Source: Halanaerobium sp. | Lineage (GTDB): Bacteria > Bacillota > Halanaerobiia > Halanaerobiales > Halanaerobiaceae | NCBI GenBank assembly: GCA_018399955.1 | Contig: JAGYNO010000002.1 | Location: 32,427 to 96,426 of the forward strand | Length of the DNA stretch: 64,000 nt | Direction of reading: 5' to 3' | Shown: piece after piece, positions 38,300-47,534 of the stretch | Layout of the letters: each line of letters opens with the position of its first letter | Position numbering within the stretch: the stretch's first letter is position 1 | Notes under the pieces: generated by a model | Seen by the model: only the letters and a program-made list of their open reading frames with translations | Told to the model about the DNA's origin: nothing | Databases searched by the model: none | Translations under genes and position numbers: made by a program

Positions 38300-39901
38300 T
38301 TATTGTTTGTGCAGTAAAAGAGCTCTCATGAGTGGCGGCCACCAGGGATGAGATAATAACTCATCTAAACCTGCAACATCATCTTTTGCTGCTATTATTT
38401 TTGCGTTTGATACTAATGGTACCCAGATACCGGTTTCTACAACTATCTCCTGCACTCTATTTAAGGCTTCTGTTCTTTCTTCAAGGCTCATACTATCTCC
38501 TGCAGTTTCAATATTTTTATCTAATTCTGGGCTTGACCACTGACCATAATTACTGGAGCCAATACCACTGCTGTGTGTCAAGAAGCGCAGATAAGGCTGT
38601 CCTAACCACCATGTATTACGAAAGATTCCAATATCATAATCTGCAGTTTCAGCTCGATCATAAGTTGCACCAACTTCTGCAGTTTCAAGTTCAACTTTTA
38701 TTCCAATCTGAGCAAGTTGTGACTGAACTATTTCTCCTGCTTTTCTCCATTGATCAATATTAGAGAAAGTGATTAAAGTAAGTGATAATTCTTCACCATC
38801 TTTTTCTCTAATACCATCACCATCATTATCTTCCCATCCCAGCTCAGATAATAATTTCTTTGATTCTTCAGGATTATATTTGTAAGCTACATCTTCTATA
38901 CCGGGCCAGTAACCTATTGTTGCTTTATTGATAAGACCATAAATCTTTTGTCCTACACCAAACCAGGCTGCTTTTGCAATTTGCTCTTTATTAACTGCAT
39001 GAGCAACAGCAAGCCTCATTTTTTTATCCTGAATTATTTCTCTTTTCATATTCATAGCTAAATACTGTACACTGTAAGTTGGAGCTGTTTCAACTCTTAA
39101 GTTATCTCTTTTGGATAATACATCAACAGAACTTGGAGGGACATCAAAAGAAAAGTCAACATTTCCCGACATTAGCTCAGCCATCATTGTCGCATCTTCT
39201 GGAACTACTCTAAATATCATCTTAGCAGTTTTAGTTGGACCCTGATTACTGATAAAGTCTGGTCCATGATTATAATCTTCAAAGCGGCTCATTATTATTT
39301 CTTCTCCAGATATCCATTCATCTAACTGGAGAGGTCCTGTTCCAACTAATTTTGTAATCCCAATTTCATTATCTGCTGTATTTTCAATCCACTCTTTTGG
39401 CATAATACCAACATGTGCATCTGCCATATGGTATAATGCAAGTGGTTTTGCATTTTCAAAATGGAATACTACTTTATATTTATCTGGAGTATCAATTTGG
39501 TAAATACCACCTTTATCACCTGGTAGATAATTTGCCATAGGTGATAATTCAAAATATCTCTCATACGAAGCCTTTACATCTTCAGAAGTCATCTCAGTTC
39601 CATTATGAAACTTAATTCCCTCTTTTAACTCTACTGTCATTTTTGACCCATCTTCTGCCCAATCATATGATTCTAAAAGTAGAGGAACTACATTATACTC
39701 ATTATCAAGCGTAAATAGTGGTTCTATGATATGACTTAAAATCATGTAAGAATGAAATCTAGTAGTCTTATTAGGATCTAAAGTATCAGGTTCTTCCCCA
39801 ATACCAACTATTATTTCTCCATCAGCAGCCATAACAGAAACAGAAAGCAAAAACACTAAACTAACAACCAACAAAATAATAGATACTTTTTTAAATTTCA
39901 T
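38300..39901 (-). CDS. ABC transporter substrate-binding protein, family 5
   Basis: Signal peptide, IIVGIGEEPDTLDPNKTTRFHSYMILSHIIEPLF. Confidence 0.93.
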   Translation of the reverse strand: MKFKKVSIILLVVSLVFLLSVSVMAADGEIIVGIGEEPDTLDPNKTTRFHSYMILSHIIEPLFTLDNEYNVVPLLLESYDWAEDGSKMTVELKEGIKFHNGTEMTSEDVKASYERYFELSPMANYLPGDKGGIYQIDTPDKYKVVFHFENAKPLALYHMADAHVGIMPKEWIENTADNEIGITKLVGTGPLQLDEWISGEEIIMSRFEDYNHGPDFISNQGPTKTAKMIFRVVPEDATMMAELMSGNVDFSFDVPPSSVDVLSKRDNLRVETAPTYSVQYLAMNMKREIIQDKKMRLAVAHAVNKEQIAKAAWFGVGQKIYGLINKATIGYWPGIEDVAYKYNPEESKKLLSELGWEDNDGDGIREKDGEELSLTLITFSNIDQWRKAGEIVQSQLAQIGIKVELETAEVGATYDRAETADYDIGIFRNTWWLGQPYLRFLTHSSGIGSSNYGQWSSPELDKNIETAGDSMSLEERTEALNRVQEIVVETGIWVPLVSNAKIIAAKDDVAGLDELLSHPWWPPLMRALLLHKQ

Positions 39902-39971
39902 ATTTTTCCCCTTTCTGGTATAAATACTCTTTACTTAATACTCAAATACCTAAATTTCTTAACCACCTCCA

Positions 39972-40646
39972 TTAAAAAAAGCCTTTAATAATTAAAGAAA
40001 TCATTTCTCTTGGCAAAATCACTTTTTTATTAGATATTTTAGCAACAACATTTTTCATATCTTTACTGTATCCCATACAGTCTAAATAAATAAGATCTAT
40101 ATCGTGATTTTTTATTTCTTCAGCGGCAGAAATCAAATCATTATTTTCTTTATAAGGTGAAGCACTTTTTATAATAGGATCCATATTTAAGTTATTCCAA
40201 GACCTTTTTATCTGCCTTTTCTGCATTTCATTTGGTATAATTACAGCAAAATTTTTGAGCTCAAGTTTTAATATAAGAGAATATAATATCTTCTGGGGCT
40301 TTAATAAAATACTGGTGCTTTGTAAATCAGCGAATTTTCCTGTACACAATAATAAAATAAGCTCTAAATTTTCTTTTTCTAATTCTTTTATTCTTTTATT
40401 TAATAAATCTGAGATATATTTTTCTCCGATAATAACTTCACTACCATCCCTTAATCTGGTTACAAGGATATCATCTTCACCCTTTGGAGAAAACCGTTCA
40501 AAAATCTCTTGATAATTATATCCATCAAGAGCACCAGCTTCTAATATCTCAATTTCATTTCCAAGATAGCCCCTGATTTCAGGAGTTAAATCTGTCCTTG
40601 GAGATTGACCAATCGTTAATGCTGCAATTCTTTTATTATTTTTCAC
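39972..40646 (-). CDS. AroM family protein
   Basis: RIAALTIGQSPRTDLTPEIRGYLGNEIEILEAGALDGYNYQEI is the characteristic AroM N-terminus; LLCTG and LDCMG motifs. Confidence 0.88.
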   Translation of the reverse strand: MKNNKRIAALTIGQSPRTDLTPEIRGYLGNEIEILEAGALDGYNYQEIFERFSPKGEDDILVTRLRDGSEVIIGEKYISDLLNKRIKELEKENLELILLLCTGKFADLQSTSILLKPQKILYSLILKLELKNFAVIIPNEMQKRQIKRSWNNLNMDPIIKSASPYKENNDLISAAEEIKNHDIDLIYLDCMGYSKDMKNVVAKISNKKVILPREMISLIIKGFF

Positions 40647-40647
40647 T

Positions 40648-41568
40648 TTAATCTAATCCTGGTGTTTGAAATATCTTTAGATCTCCATAAAGAGAAATTA
40701 TCTGTTTAAATTCTGCCTTATCATAAAAATTACATTCACCTTTTGTAAAATATTTAGCAACCTCAACAGCAAATCTTCCTGCTGATTCAATATCCTCAAA
40801 ATGTGTGGCACCACTTGCACAACCAGCAACAGCAGTTTCTGTTGTAATTGCAACTCCAACAACCGGTGAATCACTGGCAACAGCAGGTTGAAAAATACTA
40901 TTAATATGATAGAGGTTATTGCTGTAGGGTGTTATATCCTGCTGAGTCACAGGAATTACTACCGCTGGTTTTCCTGTAACAGATTCCATTATTGATATGA
41001 GATTCTCACTTGTTTTAAGTATGTAGCCTTCTTTAATTGTTGGTGAAATTGCAAATCCCTTATAATTCAAAACTTTATTTCCCTTTGTTGTATCAATAGA
41101 AATTACTGCATCCATTTCTTCTAAAACTTCATGTTTATTCATTGCATCCATGTCGATAGGAGAGTCCATAAATGGTACTGGTTTATGTTCTCTGGTTGGA
41201 GCATCAGGACAAATATGAGTTGTAATTATAACATCACCTTTAAGCTGATCTCCTGATTTTTTCATCCTGGAAATCTTAAGGGCTGCAGCCAAAACTGTAA
41301 GTGCACCATCACCATCTGATACAAATCCATTTATTTTTGGCCTTGCTCCAAGCCCTCCCAATCTACCAATAATACCTAAAGTTGGTGCGCTAGAATCTTG
41401 ACCATATATTATAATCTTCAAGCCATCTGTAGAGCCGTTTTTACCTTTAATAATGGTTACCACAACTTCATCTGCTCCATTTTTTTCTAGAAATCTTGCA
41501 ACTTCTTCTCCATTAGCATCTGCTTTATCTACTAAATCATATATGTCTAAAACTTCTCTCAAAATCAT
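40648..41568 (-). CDS. DUF1177 family protein
   Basis: GFVSDGDGALTVLAAALKI, ITTHICPDAPTREHKPVPFMDSPIDM, VGVAITTETAVAGCASGATHFEDIESAGRFAVEVAKYF. Confidence 0.8.
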   Translation of the reverse strand: MILREVLDIYDLVDKADANGEEVARFLEKNGADEVVVTIIKGKNGSTDGLKIIIYGQDSSAPTLGIIGRLGGLGARPKINGFVSDGDGALTVLAAALKISRMKKSGDQLKGDVIITTHICPDAPTREHKPVPFMDSPIDMDAMNKHEVLEEMDAVISIDTTKGNKVLNYKGFAISPTIKEGYILKTSENLISIMESVTGKPAVVIPVTQQDITPYSNNLYHINSIFQPAVASDSPVVGVAITTETAVAGCASGATHFEDIESAGRFAVEVAKYFTKGECNFYDKAEFKQIISLYGDLKIFQTPGLD

Positions 41569-41570
41569 TT

Positions 41571-42239
41571 CTATATCCCCCCATCATCTATTCCAAGCAG
41601 CAGTTGACCATATAAAAATAATCCTCCTGTTATAATGGGATCAATGACAGGAATTGAAAGTTCTTTATTAAGTTCTACTGCGATTTCCATTGCGCCTATT
41701 CCTGTACATGCCATTAAAACAGCATCTGCACCTTTGTTCTGAAGCTCAAGAACAGCCTCTTTAATTATATTTCTGCTGTCTTCTTTAGAAAAATCATGTG
41801 TATTTTTTATTTCCTCCAAGAATTTATATTCGAAAAGTTTATCTGCAAGTTGATCTTCAATAACAGAAAGCCTATAATTACCCATTCCTAAAACTGCAAT
41901 CTTATCACCAAAATTTTGACTAAATATCGCTGATGCACTACCAGCCCCTTCTACTGCAATATTTAAACTCTTCTTTAATTCTTCTACTGCTGGATCAGCA
42001 GCACAACTAATAAATATTCCATCAAAGTTATCAGCAATATTCTCTGCAAGCTCAATAATCTTTGGAATAGATTTTAAATGAGTTTCCTCATTATAAATTC
42101 CATTGTTCTGCTCAGAAATACAAAAAGTTTCTATTTCAAATCCTGAATAGTTTCTGCTTAATATCTCAGCATGTTTATTTAATAAATCTTCATCTGTTAG
42201 GGTTACTACTCGAATAAGTGCAACATTAAATTTTTTCAT
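41571..42239 (-). CDS. Aspartate/glutamate/hydantoin racemase superfamily protein
   Basis: Two-cysteine pattern FISCAADPAVEEL and VLMACTGIGAMEI with IPVIDPI; adjacent to DUF1177 and AroM. Confidence 0.85.
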   Translation of the reverse strand: MKKFNVALIRVVTLTDEDLLNKHAEILSRNYSGFEIETFCISEQNNGIYNEETHLKSIPKIIELAENIADNFDGIFISCAADPAVEELKKSLNIAVEGAGSASAIFSQNFGDKIAVLGMGNYRLSVIEDQLADKLFEYKFLEEIKNTHDFSKEDSRNIIKEAVLELQNKGADAVLMACTGIGAMEIAVELNKELSIPVIDPIITGGLFLYGQLLLGIDDGGI

Positions 42240-42358
42240 CTTTAAACCTCCATAATCCTGAGCAGAATTTTAATATAAATTTATTGTACTATATTAAAGC
42301 ATTAAATTAAATATGCACTTTGACTATAATTACATATTATTTTTTTCATAATGACTAG

Positions 42359-44002
42359 TTATAATATTTCATGTATTTTAACAGCTAAAAATATTTTTAG
42401 CCAATTCTCACTATTTTCTAAATCCATATCGAGCAATTTAGAAAATTTATTGATTCGGTAGTTCAAAGAATTTCTGTGAATATTTAACTCTTCTGCAGCT
42501 TCGCTCTTATTACCCATGTGTCCAAGTAAAGCTTTTACAGTATCTATTAAATCAATATTATCTTCAGCTAAAAGAGGTCCTAATATTTCTTCGCGGTATT
42601 CACTTAAGACTTGATCATTTTCTAACTCCACGAGCACTTTGAAAATTCCCAGGTCATCATAATGATAAATTCCATTTTCTTTGTATAATTTTTTGCCCAT
42701 TTTAATAGCTCGATAGCTTTCATTATAACTGCTTCTTAAACCCGATATTCCTGAATAAAAATTACCAATACCGATTGAAATATTAATCTGAGGGAGCCTG
42801 TTCAAAATTATTTCTTTGATTTTTTCTGCGAATTCAACACTTTTTTTCTTGCGTATTTCTTTTGAGTTTAAACCCTGACAGCCATAGAAAATAACAAGAG
42901 AATCACTTTTGTTAATCAAAATTATTTCTTTGCCTTCCATAATTAATTCCCATCTTACAAGTTCCTTTATTTTATCTTTGACTTCCTGTATATGTTTTTC
43001 ATCTTGATAATCTAGATTTAAATAATAACTTTCTAGGTCATCTATATCAATCACAACAGCAAGATAGTCTTTTTTGAAATCCCAGCCAAAATATCTTGCT
43101 CTTTTTATAATAGTTTTTGCTTCTGAATAATTTTGCTGTATTAAATCAGTTAATAATTCGGTTTTCAACCTTTTATCTGTTTCCATTTTTTCTTTTTCTT
43201 TCAAGATCTCTAAAGCGATAACGGTAGCTGCATGTTCAACTGCCCTGTAATCAATTTTTTCGATTTTTTTAATACCAATCTCAAAAATAGAGACATAGCC
43301 AAATATATGACCTGAAACTATAATTGGGGCAATTAATCGAGAAATATCATTATTTTCATTAATTCTAATTATATTATTATTGTCTAATTTCTTTTTTATT
43401 TCTTTTATAGGAATATCCAAACATTTTTTAATTAGTTTTTCTTCTTCAGGTTTGCCGACCAGTGCCATTATTTCCTGGTTTTTATTCTGAATTAAAACTG
43501 GACGAGGTATTAATTTATAAAGAGTCTGGGCAATATGGTCAATACCTCCCCCCATCAATACTACATTTGTTAATTCTTTATGGATTTCCTCTGATCTTTT
43601 AAGCAGATATGCCTCTTTTTCTAACACTTCTCCAACCAATGGCAGTAGAATGTCTACATAAGAAGTGTTAACTGATAATTCGATTACTGGTAAATTTAAT
43701 TTGTTACCCGTATTTAAGATAACCTCAGGTATTTTATTAAAATATCTTCCTCTTTTAATACATAAAGCTGCACTGTTGTGGTCATTGAGATATTTAACTA
43801 TATTTTTTTGAGCGGTATAATCATCTTTAATTGAATAACCGGTTGTTAAAAAAAGTCCTCCCTCATTAATCCAGCCTTCAATATCTGGGACTTCAATAAT
43901 ATCTACATATTTTATTTCTCTATCAGCACCTTTTTTACCAGCAATAATTTTTGCATTTTTCATAAAATTCATGTCAAGAATGTCTTTTACTTTTAATGTC
44001 AT
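42359..44002 (-). CDS. PucR family transcriptional regulator
   Basis: N-terminal PucR-type domain (LTTGYSIKDD...AALCIKRGRYFNKIPE), C-terminal HTH MGNKSEAAEELNIHRNSLNYRINKFSKLL. Confidence 0.92.
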   Translation of the reverse strand: MTLKVKDILDMNFMKNAKIIAGKKGADREIKYVDIIEVPDIEGWINEGGLFLTTGYSIKDDYTAQKNIVKYLNDHNSAALCIKRGRYFNKIPEVILNTGNKLNLPVIELSVNTSYVDILLPLVGEVLEKEAYLLKRSEEIHKELTNVVLMGGGIDHIAQTLYKLIPRPVLIQNKNQEIMALVGKPEEEKLIKKCLDIPIKEIKKKLDNNNIIRINENNDISRLIAPIIVSGHIFGYVSIFEIGIKKIEKIDYRAVEHAATVIALEILKEKEKMETDKRLKTELLTDLIQQNYSEAKTIIKRARYFGWDFKKDYLAVVIDIDDLESYYLNLDYQDEKHIQEVKDKIKELVRWELIMEGKEIILINKSDSLVIFYGCQGLNSKEIRKKKSVEFAEKIKEIILNRLPQINISIGIGNFYSGISGLRSSYNESYRAIKMGKKLYKENGIYHYDDLGIFKVLVELENDQVLSEYREEILGPLLAEDNIDLIDTVKALLGHMGNKSEAAEELNIHRNSLNYRINKFSKLLDMDLENSENWLKIFLAVKIHEIL

Positions 44003-44089
44003 AAAATCCCCTCTTATAGAAGCCAGATCGGCTTAAAAATTTTTATTTTCAAATATCATTTGGAATATTATTATTATAGCAGATAGTTC

Positions 44090-44158
44090 TTCAAATTAAA
44101 ATTCTCCACATCCTATCATCAGTAGAGAGCTGAATCAAGAAGGTGGAGAATTAGATTA
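44090..44158. repeat. 69-bp direct repeat, copy B (hairpin-forming)
   Basis: TTCAAATTAAAATTCTCCACATCCTATCATCAGTAGAGAGCTGAATCAAGAAGGTGGAGAATTAGATTA; 68/69 identical to copy A, same orientation. Confidence 0.95.
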
Positions 44159-44294
44159 GGGAAATTTATATTATTTGAGTTTTATTTTAAACTCAATTTC
44201 TATTTTTTTGACTTTTTGAGAAAACATTGAAATATAATAGCTGATTCATATCAAACATTAATAATTTTAATCAAGCTAAAATATTATTCCGCTA

Positions 44295-45872
44295 TTAATG
44301 GCGGAAATGTCTCTTACCTGTAAATACCATAGCAATACCAAGTTTATTACATGCTTCAATAACTTGATCATCACGAATCGATCCACCAGGCTGAATAATT
44401 GCTTCAACACCCAGCTCAGCTGCTTTTTCTACAGCATCTGGAAATGGGAAAAAGGCATCTGATGCAACAACTCCACCTTTTTGACGCCCCTCTGCTTTAC
44501 GCCCGGCAATAATCATAGAATCAACCCGACTCATCTGTCCAGCTCCTACACCAACTACCATCTTATCTTTGGCCATCACAATTGCATTTGATTTTACATG
44601 CTTTACTACTTTCCAGGAAAAGAGAAGGTCCTCAATCTGTTCTTCTGTAGGAGCTTTTTCGGTAACAACCTTTAAGTCTTCAGCAGAAGTTACTGCCAGA
44701 TCTCTATCCTGTACTAAAAGTCCTCCTGTTACTTTTTTCATGCTGTAACCAGGTTTTTCTCTATTGATGTTTAACTCAGCAGTTTTTAAAATCCTCATTT
44801 TATCTGAACGTTCTTTTAATATCTCAAGTGCCTGTTCTTCATAATCAGGTGCAATCACAACTTCCACAAATTTATTTTCATCGGCGATTTCTGCAGCTGT
44901 GTCAGCATCAAGTTTTCTATTTAAAGCTACAATGGAGCCAAAAGCAGAAAGTGGATCTCCAGCATGAGCATTAACAAAGGCCTCTTTTAAATTATCTGCC
45001 TCTGCCATTCCACAGGGATTAGCATGTTTAATTACTGCAGCAGCTGGCTTTTCACTGAATTCCTTAACAAGCTCCAGTGCTCCATCAGTATCATTATAGT
45101 TGTTAAAAGACATAGCCTTACCGGAGAGTTTCTCTGCCGTCGAAATCGAAGGTTCATTCTGTTCCCTCTCCAGATAAAAAGCAGCTTTTTGATGAGGATT
45201 TTCTCCATAGCGGAGGTCAGACTGCTTATCATATCTCTGCAGTAATGTTTCTGGCATTTCTTCTTTATCCTCTACCTCTAAAGCAATATCAGCAAGATAA
45301 TCCTGAATAAGCTGATCATATTCTGCAGTATGACGAAATGCCTTATATGCAAGTTTTAATTTCTTCTCTTTTGTCAGGCCGCCATCAGATTTTTGCATTT
45401 CTTCTAGAATATTTTCATAATCAGCCGGATCAACCACAACTGCTACATCCTCATTATTTTTAGCAGCAGAACGAATCATTGTTGGTCCACCAATATCGAT
45501 ATTTTCTATTGCTTCCTCTAATGTTACATCTTCTTTTGCAATTGTTTCTGCAAAAGGATATAAGTTGCAGACAACTAAATCAATAGCCTCAATATTTTCA
45601 TCTTTAATTTCCTGCATATGTTTTTCGTTATCTCTCACTGCCAGAATACCACCATGGACAGCCGGATGTAAGGTTTTAACTCTGCCGTTCATCATTTCTG
45701 GAAAATTAGTTACATCACTAATATCAACTACTTCTAGCCCATTATCTCTGAGCATTTTCCCGGTTCCACCTGTAGAAATAATTTCTATTCCAAATTCTTT
45801 AAGTCCTCTGGCAAACTCAACAATACCTTCTTTGTTAGAAACACTGATTAAAGCTCTTTTAATTTTTGACAA
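44295..45872 (-). CDS. purH: Bifunctional AICAR transformylase/IMP cyclohydrolase
   Basis: RALISVSNKEGIVEFARGL, ISTGGTGKML, GRVKTLHPAVHGGILA, PGGSIRDDQVIEACNKLGIAMVFTGKRHFRH. Confidence 0.97.
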   Translation of the reverse strand: MSKIKRALISVSNKEGIVEFARGLKEFGIEIISTGGTGKMLRDNGLEVVDISDVTNFPEMMNGRVKTLHPAVHGGILAVRDNEKHMQEIKDENIEAIDLVVCNLYPFAETIAKEDVTLEEAIENIDIGGPTMIRSAAKNNEDVAVVVDPADYENILEEMQKSDGGLTKEKKLKLAYKAFRHTAEYDQLIQDYLADIALEVEDKEEMPETLLQRYDKQSDLRYGENPHQKAAFYLEREQNEPSISTAEKLSGKAMSFNNYNDTDGALELVKEFSEKPAAAVIKHANPCGMAEADNLKEAFVNAHAGDPLSAFGSIVALNRKLDADTAAEIADENKFVEVVIAPDYEEQALEILKERSDKMRILKTAELNINREKPGYSMKKVTGGLLVQDRDLAVTSAEDLKVVTEKAPTEEQIEDLLFSWKVVKHVKSNAIVMAKDKMVVGVGAGQMSRVDSMIIAGRKAEGRQKGGVVASDAFFPFPDAVEKAAELGVEAIIQPGGSIRDDQVIEACNKLGIAMVFTGKRHFRH

Positions 45873-45874
45873 AA

Positions 45875-46489
45875 TTAATTTTCCTCCTTTAGGATTTTAA
45901 CTTTCCTGCCTTCAATAGTTATTTTATCTTCTGCAATTAACTTAATCGATTCTGGATAAATTCTATGTTCTTCTTTTAATATTCTAGCAGCAAGGTCATC
46001 TGCACTATCATCCTGTTTAACCGGTACAACTGCCTGCATAATGATTGGACCTGTATCCATTCCCTGGTCCACAAAATGCACAGTACAGCCGCTGTGTTTT
46101 ACTCCATAATCTAGAGCCTGTTTTTGAGCATCAAGCCCTCTAAAAGCAGGTAATAAAGAGGGGTGGATATTTACTATTCTATTTTTAAAATGTTTTACAA
46201 ATAGAGGAGATAAAATACGCATATAACCTGCTAAAACAACTAAATCTGTATTTACACCTTCCAGAATACTAAGTAATTCTTCTTCATAATCTTTTTTAGT
46301 CTCAAAATGATCTGGATTAATATAGATATTTTCTATATCTTCTCTCTCTGCCCTTTTGAGAGCACCTGCTGTTTGAGTATCACTTACTAGAATTTTTATC
46401 TCTGCCGGAATCTCTCCAGCCTTAATACTGTCAATAATAGATTGAAAATTTGATCCCCGCCCTGAGGCAAACACCGCAATATTGAGCAC
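45875..46489 (-). CDS. purN: Phosphoribosylglycinamide formyltransferase
   Basis: IAVFASGRGSNFQSIID, VNIHPSLLPAFRGLDA, HFVDQGMDTGPII. Confidence 0.97.
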   Translation of the reverse strand: MLNIAVFASGRGSNFQSIIDSIKAGEIPAEIKILVSDTQTAGALKRAEREDIENIYINPDHFETKKDYEEELLSILEGVNTDLVVLAGYMRILSPLFVKHFKNRIVNIHPSLLPAFRGLDAQKQALDYGVKHSGCTVHFVDQGMDTGPIIMQAVVPVKQDDSADDLAARILKEEHRIYPESIKLIAEDKITIEGRKVKILKEEN

Positions 46490-46502
46490 TTTCTCACCTT
46501 CT

Positions 46503-47534
46503 TTAATTTATTTCAAGAAAAGTCTTTTCAGCTGTTTCAACTTTACCAATGATTTGGGCTTTTTCTCCAAAACTCTTTAACTCGCTTAAGATCTCCGCTT
46601 TTTCACTCTCTTCTACTACTAATACCATACCAATTCCCATATTAAAAGTACGATACATTTCTTTTTCTTCTATTTCTCCGGCTTTTTGAATAATCTCAAA
46701 TATATAAGGTTTTTCCCAGCTCTCTTTATCGATAACCCCCTTTAATTTTTCCGGAAGAATTCTAGGCACATTTTCCAGCAGACCTCCACCTGTAATATGA
46801 GCAATTCCTTTAATATTAAATTTATCTAAAAGAGAAATAACCGGCTTTACGTAAATTTTGGTTGCTTTAAGCAGTTCAGCACCCAAATTGTCTGCAAGAC
46901 CTTCAATCTCTTGATCATAACTATAACCAGCTCTATCAAAAAGTGCTGCTCTTGCAAGAGTAAAACCATTACTGTGCAGTCCTGCCGAACTAATACCAAG
47001 CAGAAGGTCACCTTCTTTTATGCTATCACCAGTAATGATTTTTGATTTATCTACAATACCAACAGCAAACCCTGCAAGATCATATTCTCCTTCTTTATAA
47101 AAACCAGACATTTCTGCTGTTTCTCCACCAATTAATGCAGCACCAGCTTCTCTACAACCTGCAGCTATTCCACTCACAATCTCTGCATTTTTTTCTGGCT
47201 CAATTTTTCCGGCAGCCAGGTAATCTAAAAAAAATAAAGGATCTGCTCCCTGGGCCAGAATATCATTTACAGACATTGCTACCAGATCTTGCCCAATAGT
47301 ATCATGTTTGTCAAGTTTAAATGCGAGCTTTAGTTTTGTACCAACCCCATCAGCTCCAGATACCAATACCGGTTCTTTATATTCGCTCAAATCAGGTTGA
47401 AAAAGTCCTCCAAAGCCCCCCAGTCCGGTTAATACTTGAGGACCAAATGTTGATTCAACAGCTTTTTTCATCAATTCAACTGATTTATTACCAGCATCAA
47501 TATCAACACCTGAATCTTTATAACTGAGCCCCAT
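46503..47534 (-). CDS. purM: Phosphoribosylformylglycinamidine cyclo-ligase
   Basis: LSYKDSGVDIDAGNKSVELMK, GVGTKLKLAF, LIGGETAEMSGFY, HITGGGLLENVPR. Confidence 0.97.
   Translation of the reverse strand: MGLSYKDSGVDIDAGNKSVELMKKAVESTFGPQVLTGLGGFGGLFQPDLSEYKEPVLVSGADGVGTKLKLAFKLDKHDTIGQDLVAMSVNDILAQGADPLFFLDYLAAGKIEPEKNAEIVSGIAAGCREAGAALIGGETAEMSGFYKEGEYDLAGFAVGIVDKSKIITGDSIKEGDLLLGISSAGLHSNGFTLARAALFDRAGYSYDQEIEGLADNLGAELLKATKIYVKPVISLLDKFNIKGIAHITGGGLLENVPRILPEKLKGVIDKESWEKPYIFEIIQKAGEIEEKEMYRTFNMGIGMVLVVEESEKAEILSELKSFGEKAQIIGKVETAEKTFLEIN

Noticed and set aside
38332-38763. 143-aa plus-strand ORF rich in Leu/Gln/Tyr
   Set aside because: Low-complexity antisense of the substrate-binding protein gene.
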